This document shows, one piece after another, positions 1 to 5,509 of a stretch of 5,509 bases of DNA (the stretch's first letter is position 1; every line of letters begins with the position of its first letter). A model generated the notes under the pieces. The model saw only the letters and a list, made by a program, of their open reading frames with translations, was not told the DNA's origin and ran no database searches. Both the position numbers and the translations under genes were made by a program. Source of the stretch: Bacteroidota bacterium (GTDB lineage: Bacteria > Bacteroidota > Bacteroidia > NS11-12g > UBA955); contig CANFUB010000189.1 of NCBI GenBank assembly GCA_947450015.1, positions 1-5,509 on the forward strand. Direction: 5' to 3'.

Positions 1-1
1 A

Positions 2-1405
2 ACAGAAAAAGATGTATTATGGACTGGCAGCGATGATGGTTTAATCCATGTTAGCAGAGATGGTGGTAAGCAGTGGACCAATGTAACACCACCAATGGCA
101 GGGCAATGGATGATGTGGAATTGCATAGAAACCGATCATTTAAAAAATGGTAAAGCCTACATAGTAGGAACCAAATATAAACTGGATGATTATACCCCAT
201 ATGTTTTCAAGACCGAAGATTATGGAAAGACTTGGCAAAAAATAACCAATGGTATTCCTTCTAATCATTTTACACGTTGCATAAGAGCTGATAAAAAACG
301 CGCAGGTTTATTGTATTGCGGTACCGAGTATGGTTTGTATATTAGTTATGATGATGGCGCAAATTGGAAACCTTTTCAATTGAATTTACCATTGGTACCG
401 ATAACCGATCTAAGCATTAAAAACAATGATTTAATCGTTGCAACGCAAGGCCGCTCTTTCTGGGTTTTAGATGATTTAAGCACAGCACAACAACTTGATA
501 AAAGCATTGCTACACAGTCGCTTTTTGTTTATAATATCAATCCAGCTTACCGTTTTGATGGGTATCAAAATACACATGTGAGCAATGCTGGTATGAATCC
601 AGCCAATGGTGTTGTTGTCAATTATTTTGTTAAACAAATCAGCGATAGCAGTAAAATCGAAATTAAACTAAGAGACAAAAACAATCATTTAATTAGAACA
701 TATAGCAACACAACTAGCAATGAACAGGAAAAAATAGAATTCAGTGCAGGCATGAATACATTTGTTTGGAACATGCATTATCCTGATTGGGGACGTTCGG
801 ACAATATGATTATGTGGGCAGGCATTGGCGCAGGGCCAAAAGCCGCACCAGGCGATTACACCTTAACAATTAAGCTAGGCAATGACAGTATTACAAAACC
901 TTTTAGTATAGTTGCCAATCCTAGTTATAAATGCACCCCAGCAGATTATGAAGCACAATTTGCGTTTTTAATGGAAGTAGGAAAGTCATTTAATCAAATT
1001 CAAAATAGCATTCAACAAATTAGAAATCTCCGTCAACAAATGGATGACTTCAAAGCCAAACAAGGAAAAGCTTGCCCGAAAGAAATTTTAGCATTGTGTG
1101 ATAGTATCAATAAAAAGATCACATTTATTGAAGAGAAATTTTATCAAACCAAATTGAAAAGCAGTCAGGATATATTAAACTACCCTATGCAACTCAACAA
1201 TAAGATTGCTAACCTATATGATTATGCAAGCAGTGGCAATACAGCGCCAACTGAGCAAGTAAGATTGGCATTTAAAGAATTATCCAATGAAGCCAATCCA
1301 TATCTTCTGAGTTTAAAATCAATTTTTAATAGTGAGGTTAAACAATTGAATGCACTCATAACAAAAAATGCCTTACCGATCATTGTGGTGAAACCCATAG
1401 AATAA
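2..1405 (+). CDS. VPS10/sortilin-like BNR-repeat exported protein, C-terminal part (5' truncated by window edge)
   Basis: The reading frame is open from base 2 to the TAA at 1403-1405, giving 467 residues. The in-frame ATG at 95 is internal, because residues before it (WTGSDDGLIHVSRDGGKQW) continue the same fold. Numbering from base 2, three Asp-box (BNR) motifs are visible: SRDGGKQW near residue 18, TEDYGKTW near 71 and SYDDGANW near 115, the last blades of a beta-propeller. The stretch ending ATQGRSFWVLDDL (about residues 145-157) is a hallmark of large 'glycosyl hydrolase/sortilin-like' proteins of Bacteroidota and Acidobacteria, usually about 1000 residues long. A beta-sandwich-like module follows (FVWNMHYPD to PGDYTLTIKLG, about 254-290), then a helical tail containing LNYPMQLNNKIANL. 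Members are normally exported, but the signal peptide would lie upstream of the window. No C-terminal type IX sorting domain is evident. The glycosidase label common for this family is not supported by any catalytic motif here; binding or peptide processing is equally possible. Family assignment is firm and activity unknown. Confidence 0.85.
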   Translation, partial: TEKDVLWTGSDDGLIHVSRDGGKQWTNVTPPMAGQWMMWNCIETDHLKNGKAYIVGTKYKLDDYTPYVFKTEDYGKTWQKITNGIPSNHFTRCIRADKKRAGLLYCGTEYGLYISYDDGANWKPFQLNLPLVPITDLSIKNNDLIVATQGRSFWVLDDLSTAQQLDKSIATQSLFVYNINPAYRFDGYQNTHVSNAGMNPANGVVVNYFVKQISDSSKIEIKLRDKNNHLIRTYSNTTSNEQEKIEFSAGMNTFVWNMHYPDWGRSDNMIMWAGIGAGPKAAPGDYTLTIKLGNDSITKPFSIVANPSYKCTPADYEAQFAFLMEVGKSFNQIQNSIQQIRNLRQQMDDFKAKQGKACPKEILALCDSINKKITFIEEKFYQTKLKSSQDILNYPMQLNNKIANLYDYASSGNTAPTEQVRLAFKELSNEANPYLLSLKSIFNSEVKQLNALITKNALPIIVVKPIE

Positions 1406-1436
1406 AAAAAAGCCCCGACTAAATCGGGGCTTTTTT
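1404..1436. terminator. Bidirectional intrinsic terminator between convergent genes
   Basis: A GC-rich stem, AGCCCCGA (1411-1418) pairing with TCGGGGCT (1424-1431) around the loop CTAAA, is flanked by an A-run on the left (1404-1411) and a T-run on the right (1431-1436). With the A/T pairs the stem extends to 13 perfect base pairs (1406-1418 with 1424-1436). Read on either strand it gives a hairpin followed by a U-tract. It therefore ends both the sortilin-like gene, whose stop codon it abuts, and the convergent lipoprotein gene, whose stop is about 40 bases away. Confidence 0.93.
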
Positions 1437-1477
1437 ATGAACATAGTTTTTTAGTGTATTTTCTAGTTTCGGATAAT

Positions 1478-2140
1478 TTATCTGTAGCACTCAACGAAGG
1501 CTTTCCATTGTCTTTCTGTTAAGATTTCTTTAGTAGCACTCATGAATTTATAGTAGCAAGCTTTTAGTGTTTTAGCATAAGAAGCTTTGATATATCTCAA
1601 ACCAGTTTCGAATTCTTTTCTCAATTTTACAATACCTTCTTCGAATTGCGCTTTGGTAATTTTGCCGTTTCTTAATTGGGTTAATAATTCTTTACGGGCA
1701 TTTTCGATACGCAATGTTAATTTAGCATAAGCTTCGCGGTGTGCTTTAATATCGGCAGCTTTACATTCTTCGTAAGCACGCAATGCACGTCTTAATCTCA
1801 TGGCTTGTGAATCTGTTAAATTTAAATTTTTAATGCAAGAAAAATAGTGGTTGTCGGCACGTTTGAAACCTGCATTGTCCATGTCGGTTTCAACCATTGC
1901 ATAAGCTTCGTTTAAACCATCGTTCTCTGCATAAAAAGCATCGATTTCTGAACCTCCTAAAACAACTGCATCGTTATAGGTTACATCTGCATTATCTACA
2001 ATGGCAGTTGCTTGGGCTTCGAATAAAGCAGCATTGTCTGTTGCAGGTGCAATTGTTTCAGTTTGTTTTTGACATCCTACGGCTGCAAATAAAATGATTG
2101 CTGATAGGGCAAGGGCGGTGTTAATTGATTTAAGTTTCAT
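1478..2140 (-). CDS. Spy/CpxP-like (LTxxQ motif) lipoprotein
   Basis: The product has 220 residues. It begins with a basic tip and hydrophobic stretch (residues 2-22) ending in a lipobox-like AVGC, with C23 as the expected lipidated cysteine. Alanine at -3 is less common than leucine but is tolerated, so export as an envelope lipoprotein is likely. Residues 24-98 are low-complexity and acidic (15 Asp/Glu against 3 Lys/Arg). Residues 99-220 are predicted to be almost wholly helical and are basic (27 Lys/Arg against 14 Asp/Glu). Two motifs, LTDSQ (108-112) and LTERQ (207-211), match the paired LTxxQ signature of Spy/CpxP periplasmic proteins, which in Enterobacteria act as ATP-independent chaperones or stress sensors. 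A turn near RNGKIT (157-162) would separate two long antiparallel helices. Cysteines 102, 126, 195 and 218 sit symmetrically about that turn. The chaperone role is inferred; a metal-resistance or envelope-stress sensor is an alternative. The gene is flanked by terminators and appears monocistronic. No clear promoter or ribosome binding site was found upstream. Confidence 0.8.
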   Translation of the reverse strand: MKLKSINTALALSAIILFAAVGCQKQTETIAPATDNAALFEAQATAIVDNADVTYNDAVVLGGSEIDAFYAENDGLNEAYAMVETDMDNAGFKRADNHYFSCIKNLNLTDSQAMRLRRALRAYEECKAADIKAHREAYAKLTLRIENARKELLTQLRNGKITKAQFEEGIVKLRKEFETGLRYIKASYAKTLKACYYKFMSATKEILTERQWKAFVECYR

Positions 2141-2212
2141 AATTTTATATTGTTGTTAAATTTTATACCCTTTTGTCTTTCGAACCATTCGATAGTTGCA
2201 CAGAAAAATAAA

Positions 2213-2245
2213 AATAAAAGAAAAGCGACTGAATTTCAGTCGCTT
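2213..2245 (-). terminator. Intrinsic terminator after the desaturase gene
   Basis: AAGCGACTGAA (2223-2233) and TTCAGTCGCTT (2235-2245) are perfect reverse complements, in practice a 9 bp stem with the loop AATTT. On the minus strand the hairpin is followed by a T-rich run (complement of 2213-2222 and beyond) and lies about 30 bases after the desaturase stop codon. This separates desaturase transcription from the lipoprotein gene downstream on the same strand. The plus side lacks a T-run, so it is probably one-directional. Confidence 0.85.
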
Positions 2246-2275
2246 AGAATATTTAAAAAAGAAGGAGAATAATGC

Positions 2276-3364
2276 TTATGCTGCTACCAATGGCGATTGC
2301 CCCAACTTGTGCATCATGTTAAAATGTGAGTTAACAGCTTCTGCGAAACTATTAAATTCATTATGAACCACGCCATGTTTAGCAGCCACTTCACGCACTA
2401 TCTTTCTTATTGCTGGATAATGCACGTGACTAACTTTAGGGAATAAATGGTGTTCTACTTGAAAATTCAAACCACCTACTGCCCATGTTATAAATTTATT
2501 ATTAGGACAAAAATCAAAAGTTGTTTTCATTTGATAGATGGCCCAGTCTTCATCAATTGCCAAAACCCCAGTTGCTTGCGCATCGGCATAGATAGCGCCT
2601 TCGACCACGTGGGCCAATTGGAATACGACTGACAATACAATCCCCATGATAAAATTATAGAACAAATAGCCAACAATAAATTTACCAAATCCCAACATAT
2701 AAATAGGGAATGCAATATAAAATCCAACATAAAACAACTTGGTAGCTATAAATGTAAAATGGGTTTTAAATGTTCTTTTTGGCAAATCGGTGGTATAAAC
2801 TTTATTGGTAAAATATTTTGTAAAGTCCATAAAAAACACCCAAAACAAAGTAGACACTCCATACAAAAACAACATGTAGTTTCTTTGGTACTTATGCAGT
2901 TTATTGTAAGGTTGGTTAGGAGACATTCTTAAAAAAGGTGGTTTAAAAATATCGTCATCCACACCATCTACATTGGTATAGGTATGATGCAATACATTGT
3001 GCTTGGTTCTCCAAAAATAAGATTCAGCACCAAGAAAATTTAAGCTATATCCAAAAAAATCGTTGACTTTACTATTGTCTGAGAAGGCACCATGACAAGA
3101 GTCGTGCATGATATTGAAACCAATAAAGGCCAAAAAAGTTCCGAACATAGCCAACAATAAGAAGTTCAAGGCAATCGAAGATGGTTGAACAAATACAAGC
3201 GTATAATACAAACTAAAGACCACTGCATACATGAAAAAAGCTTTGAAGAACAATTTGCTGTTCCCTCTTTGACTCATGTGGTTGTCTTTAAAATATTGTT
3301 TCACGCGATCATTTACTTCTACATGAAACTGTCTGTTATTGGTAGCAAAAGAAATTTGTGGCAT
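2276..3364 (-). CDS. Membrane fatty acid desaturase (acyl-CoA/acyl-lipid, front-end-like)
   Basis: This is an integral membrane di-iron desaturase of 362 residues, expected to place a double bond in acyl chains of membrane lipids or acyl-CoA using O2 and an electron donor. The three histidine boxes are intact: HDSCH (87-91), HNVLHH (122-127) and QVEHH (302-306); a further conserved-type His is in AHVVEG (252). Glutamine as first residue of the third box is the pattern of front-end (delta-5/delta-6-like) desaturases, often annotated 'linoleoyl-CoA desaturase' in bacteria. Hydrophobic spans lie at about 41-60, 64-84, 162-180, 203-225 and 227-250. Unlike eukaryotic front-end enzymes there is no N-terminal cytochrome b5 domain, so a separate ferredoxin or b5 partner is needed; none is encoded here. 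Length is normal for bacterial members. The ATG at 3364 is the first possible start after an in-frame stop shortly upstream. There is no Shine-Dalgarno sequence. Substrate and double-bond position cannot be read from the sequence. Confidence 0.92.
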   Translation of the reverse strand: MPQISFATNNRQFHVEVNDRVKQYFKDNHMSQRGNSKLFFKAFFMYAVVFSLYYTLVFVQPSSIALNFLLLAMFGTFLAFIGFNIMHDSCHGAFSDNSKVNDFFGYSLNFLGAESYFWRTKHNVLHHTYTNVDGVDDDIFKPPFLRMSPNQPYNKLHKYQRNYMLFLYGVSTLFWVFFMDFTKYFTNKVYTTDLPKRTFKTHFTFIATKLFYVGFYIAFPIYMLGFGKFIVGYLFYNFIMGIVLSVVFQLAHVVEGAIYADAQATGVLAIDEDWAIYQMKTTFDFCPNNKFITWAVGGLNFQVEHHLFPKVSHVHYPAIRKIVREVAAKHGVVHNEFNSFAEAVNSHFNMMHKLGQSPLVAA

Positions 3365-3377
3365 ATTAAATAAACCA

Positions 3378-3409
3378 CAAAATTAAGTGTTTGTTTGACA
3401 AAAATGCAA
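3378..3409 (-). promoter_or_regulatory. Candidate Bacteroidota-type promoter of the desaturase gene
   Basis: On the minus strand TAATTTTG (3385 down to 3378) is an exact match to the TAnnTTTG -7 element of the Bacteroidota primary sigma factor. A TTG (3409-3407) lies 21 bases upstream, within the usual range for the -33 element. Transcription would start near 3372-3375, leaving a leader of only about 10 bases before the ATG. The match is direct; function is inferred, and such elements occur by chance in AT-rich DNA. Confidence 0.5.
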
Positions 3410-3484
3410 TAATTGACTAGCGTCAGCTACTATCTACTAAATATTAACTTATTGCCTTTTGAAAACAAAGCGTTTTTAAAACTC

Positions 3485-3505
3485 AACTTAAATAAGTTAC
3501 ATTTG
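3485..3505 (+). promoter_or_regulatory. Candidate -7 element with overlapping palindrome upstream of the aminotransferase
   Basis: TACATTTG (3498-3505) exactly matches the Bacteroidota TAnnTTTG -7 element, although no good TTG lies at the proper distance upstream. Directly before it is the inverted repeat AACTTA-AA-TAAGTT (3485-3498), whose right arm shares base 3498 with the -7 element, a position suited to a repressor. If the element is real, transcription starts at about 3509-3513, so the first possible GTG start at 3505 would lie outside the transcript. Confidence 0.33.
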
Positions 3506-4665
3506 TGATAGTGAATTTTGAAGGAAGCTTAAATAACAAATTGCCCCAAATAGGTCCCTCTATTTTTTCTGTTATGTCTGCCATGGCCTATGCGCATGGG
3601 GCCATTAACTTAGCACAGGGATTTCCAGACTTTGATTGTAGTGCAGATTTAAAAAACATGGTTTCAAAGGCCATGGAGAATGGCTACAACCAATATGCAC
3701 CAATGCCTGGACTGATGTCTTTAAGAGAAAAAATTGCCGTCAAAACTGAACAATCTTACTCGGCTATATACCATCCAGAAACGGAAATTACGGTGATGCC
3801 AGGTGCAACCTTGGCCATTTATGCTGCGATTACGGCACTTATTAAAGATAACGATGAGGTCATTATTATTGAACCTGCCTATGATAGCTATATACCTGCA
3901 GTAGAACTTGCAGGTGGTAAAGCCATTGTTTACGAAATGGCCTTTCCCGACTACAAAATAGATTGGAACCAATTAAAAAAACTCATCAATTTTAAAACGC
4001 GCCTCATCATCATTAATAGTCCACACAATCCTACTGGCACTATTTTAAGTTCTGAGGATATTCGCAAACTAGAAAAACTGGTTGAGAACACCGACACACT
4101 CATCTTAAGTGATGAGGTATACGAGCATATCATTTTTGATGGCTATGAACACCAATCGGTTGCTAGGTACCCTAAATTGGCAAATAGATGTATCATTGTG
4201 AGTTCATTTGGTAAAACCTACCATACCACAGGTTGGAAAATGGGCTATGTGCTGGCACCAGCGAACATTACTGCCATGATTCGCAAAGTCTATCAATTCA
4301 TGGCCTTTGCAGCAAATACACCGATTCAACACGCTTATGCAGAAATATTAGACCGACCCGAAATGTTTTTAGAATTGGGTAGTTTTTACCAAGCTAAACG
4401 CGACTACTTTAAACAAGCCATCAAAACTTCAAAATTTAAACAATATGCCTGCAATGGCAGCTATTTTCAATTGTTGGGTTATGAGAAATTAAGTGAATTG
4501 AATGACATTGAAATGGCCAAATACCTAACCATTGAAAAAGGCATTGCTAGCATTCCGGTATCTGCTTTCTACAAAAGAAAAACAGATCATAAAGTATTGC
4601 GTTTTTGTTTTGCCAAATCTGAAGACACACTCTCTAAAGCCGCTGAAATACTATGCAAGCTATAA
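3505..4665 (+). CDS. ybdL: PLP-dependent methionine/glutamine aminotransferase (YbdL/MtnE-like)
   Basis: This is a fold-type I class I/II aminotransferase of up to 386 residues, closely resembling E. coli YbdL and glutamine transaminase K along its whole length. Key residues are visible: substrate-loop motif NLAQGFPDF (35-43), NSPHNPTG (171-178) with N175, SDEVYEH (202-208) with D203 and Y206 contacting PLP, the Schiff-base lysine K237 in SSFGKTYH, and the carboxylate-binding R366 in LRFCF. The family transaminates methionine and aromatic amino acids and can make methionine from 4-methylthio-2-oxobutanoate with glutamine as donor, the last step of methionine salvage. It is cytosolic. The start is uncertain: no ATG precedes residue 24 and the frame opens only at 3496. 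Candidates are GTG 3505, GTG 3511 and TTG 3541; the last has GAAGGAAG (3520-3527) upstream, though 13 bases away. The conserved family N-terminus (KLPQIG) begins just before 3541, which favours one of the GTG codons. The 3' end overlaps the omega-amidase gene by 13 bases, supporting joint function. Confidence 0.92.
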   Translation: MIVNFEGSLNNKLPQIGPSIFSVMSAMAYAHGAINLAQGFPDFDCSADLKNMVSKAMENGYNQYAPMPGLMSLREKIAVKTEQSYSAIYHPETEITVMPGATLAIYAAITALIKDNDEVIIIEPAYDSYIPAVELAGGKAIVYEMAFPDYKIDWNQLKKLINFKTRLIIINSPHNPTGTILSSEDIRKLEKLVENTDTLILSDEVYEHIIFDGYEHQSVARYPKLANRCIIVSSFGKTYHTTGWKMGYVLAPANITAMIRKVYQFMAFAANTPIQHAYAEILDRPEMFLELGSFYQAKRDYFKQAIKTSKFKQYACNGSYFQLLGYEKLSELNDIEMAKYLTIEKGIASIPVSAFYKRKTDHKVLRFCFAKSEDTLSKAAEILCKL

Positions 4666-5420
4666 ATATTACGGTGGTGCAAACCACTTTGCATTGGGAA
4701 AACATAGACCTTAATCTAGAACATTTTACAAAAAAACTAGCTCCCATTGAGCAAACAGATTTAATCATATTGCCCGAAATGTTCACAACAGGTTTTAGTA
4801 TGCAGCCTGAAAAATTAGCCAAAGAATCTTCTGAAAAAGGACTGGCTTGGATGCAAGCCATGGCTAAAAGTAAGAATGGCGCGGTAACTGGTAGCTTAAT
4901 GTTTGAAGACAATGGCACTTATTACAACAGTTTGTTATTTGTATTACCCGATGGCACCTATCAACGCTATAACAAGCGCCATTTATTTTCTTTGGCTGAA
5001 GAAAATCAACATTACACCCGTGGACATGAACGCTTGGTAGTAGATTATAAAGGTTGGAAAATTTGTCCTTTAATTTGCTTCGACCTAAGGTTCCCTGTTT
5101 TCAGTCGCAACAATGTGAACTACGATTTATTAATCTATGTGGCCAATTGGCCCGAAAAAAGGCATTATGCTTGGCAGCAATTGTTAAAGGCCCGTGCCAT
5201 CGAAAATCAAAGTTATGTAATTGCTTGCAACAGATTAGGAGAAGACGGCAACGGCATTCCGCACAAAGGTGGTTCGGCTATCATTAATTATGTAGGCGAA
5301 GAAATTGGCTTCGACAAGGATGACAATATTTTTCAGTTCAATTTAAATAAGGAATCGCTTATTCAATTCAGAAACGACTTTCCATTTTTAAATGAGCAAG
5401 ACTTATTTGAGATTAAATAA
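4653..5420 (+). CDS. yafV: Omega-amidase, nitrilase superfamily (YafV/MtnU/Nit2-like)
   Basis: This is a cytosolic carbon-nitrogen hydrolase of 255 residues, full length for the family and similar throughout to E. coli YafV. It hydrolyses the omega-amide of 2-oxoglutaramate (and 2-oxosuccinamate) to 2-oxoglutarate (or oxaloacetate) and ammonia. The nitrilase catalytic set is complete: E42 in LPEMF, K108 in YNKRHLF and the nucleophile C142 in LICFDLRFP, with the additional family glutamate at 116 or 117 in SLAEEN. Further family motifs are YVANWP (162-167) and KARAIENQSYV (179-189). The ATG lies inside the end of the aminotransferase gene (13-base overlap, different frame) with no clear ribosome binding site, suggesting translational coupling and one mRNA. 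The pairing fits the glutaminase II route: the amidase removes the keto-amide product of glutamine transamination and makes it irreversible. The stop codon is 14 bases from that of a convergent gene. Confidence 0.92.
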   Translation: MQAINITVVQTTLHWENIDLNLEHFTKKLAPIEQTDLIILPEMFTTGFSMQPEKLAKESSEKGLAWMQAMAKSKNGAVTGSLMFEDNGTYYNSLLFVLPDGTYQRYNKRHLFSLAEENQHYTRGHERLVVDYKGWKICPLICFDLRFPVFSRNNVNYDLLIYVANWPEKRHYAWQQLLKARAIENQSYVIACNRLGEDGNGIPHKGGSAIINYVGEEIGFDKDDNIFQFNLNKESLIQFRNDFPFLNEQDLFEIK

Positions 5421-5434
5421 ATTGTAAATCTAAA

Positions 5435-5509
5435 TTAAAGTTCTCCTTTAATTAATTTCTGAGCCATCAATTTGCCTTCACGCACTGCATAATTGGTACC
5501 TCTATCCTC
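5435..5509 (-). CDS. C-terminal end of an unidentified convergent gene (cut by window edge)
   Basis: On the minus strand the frame is open from the window edge to a TAA at 5437-5435, giving 24 residues that include RGTNYAVREGKLMAQ and end in KGEL. The composition is protein-like, and the gene's convergent position with only 14 bases between stop codons is normal packing for this window. Motifs of the type AVREGKLMA resemble C-terminal helices of some FAD-dependent oxidoreductases, but 24 residues are too few to name a family. No strong terminator lies between the two stop codons. Confidence 0.6.
   Translation of the reverse strand, partial: EDRGTNYAVREGKLMAQKLIKGEL

Noticed and set aside
1897..2097. 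Plus-strand reading frame of 66 codons opposite the lipoprotein gene, rich in Leu, His and Arg.
   Set aside because: Its composition is the antisense image of the lipoprotein coding sequence, and the opposite strand has a clear signal peptide and motifs.
2141..2175. TATAAAATT-like stretches on the minus strand as a promoter for the lipoprotein gene.
   Set aside because: None fits TAnnTTTG with a correctly spaced TTG; TATA-like runs are expected by chance in this AT-rich region.
2181..2191. Small inverted repeat CGAA-CCA-TTCG upstream of the lipoprotein gene, as a possible operator.
   Set aside because: Four-base arms are too short to distinguish from chance, and no recognisable promoter lies beside it.
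2527..2730. Minus-strand reading frame of 67 codons inside the desaturase gene.
   Set aside because: It lies wholly within the desaturase gene in another frame, with no family resemblance; it is a shadow of the real gene.
3418..3429. TAGC-GTCA-GCTA inverted repeat in the divergent intergenic region.
   Set aside because: Only four-base arms that do not extend further; not meaningful alone.
5433..5453. Hairpin AATTAAAG-TTCTC-CTTTAATT at the end of the convergent genes, as a possible terminator.
   Set aside because: The 8 bp stem has a single G-C pair and is not followed by a T-run on either strand; it also includes the stop codon and last codons of the minus-strand gene.
1..5509. A novel defence, mobile or secretion system in the window.
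   Set aside because: All full-length genes belong to recognisable housekeeping or envelope families. There are no nuclease, transposase, integrase or toxin motifs, no tandem repeats and no composition break.

Overview
The window looks like an ordinary chromosomal stretch from an AT-rich member of the Bacteroidota, probably of the Chitinophagales/Sphingobacteriales type (inferred). The grounds are A/T-biased codons, TAnnTTTG-type promoter elements in place of sigma-70 boxes, almost no Shine-Dalgarno sequences, a sortilin/BNR-repeat exported protein and a small Spy-like lipoprotein typical of the phylum. I see no tRNA, rRNA, CRISPR array, insertion sequence, phage gene or other mobile element.

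Layout: (1) positions 2-1405, plus strand: the last 467 residues of a large VPS10/sortilin-like BNR-repeat protein whose start lies outside the window. (2) A strong bidirectional terminator at 1404-1436 separates it from a convergent gene. (3) 1478-2140, minus: a lipoprotein with two LTxxQ motifs (Spy/CpxP type) and four symmetrically placed cysteines. (4) A terminator at 2213-2245, then 2276-3364, minus: a membrane fatty acid desaturase with all three histidine boxes. (5) A 140-base divergent intergenic region with candidate promoters for both flanking genes. (6) 3505-4665 and 4653-5420, plus: a PLP aminotransferase of the YbdL/MtnE type and an omega-amidase of the YafV/MtnU/Nit2 type, overlapping by 13 bases. 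(7) 5435-5509, minus: the last 24 codons of an unrecognised convergent gene that runs off the window.

The clearest functional unit is the overlapping aminotransferase/omega-amidase pair. In the families concerned, the first enzyme transaminates the methionine-related 2-oxo acid (KMTB) with glutamine as amino donor, and the second hydrolyses the resulting 2-oxoglutaramate to 2-oxoglutarate and ammonia. That pulls the transamination forward and closes methionine salvage. The desaturase, the Spy-like lipoprotein and the sortilin-like protein are separate transcription units with no evident link to that pathway.

I found no convincing new multi-gene system. The most unusual item is the Spy-like lipoprotein, because of its paired cysteines and its strong charge split between the two halves.
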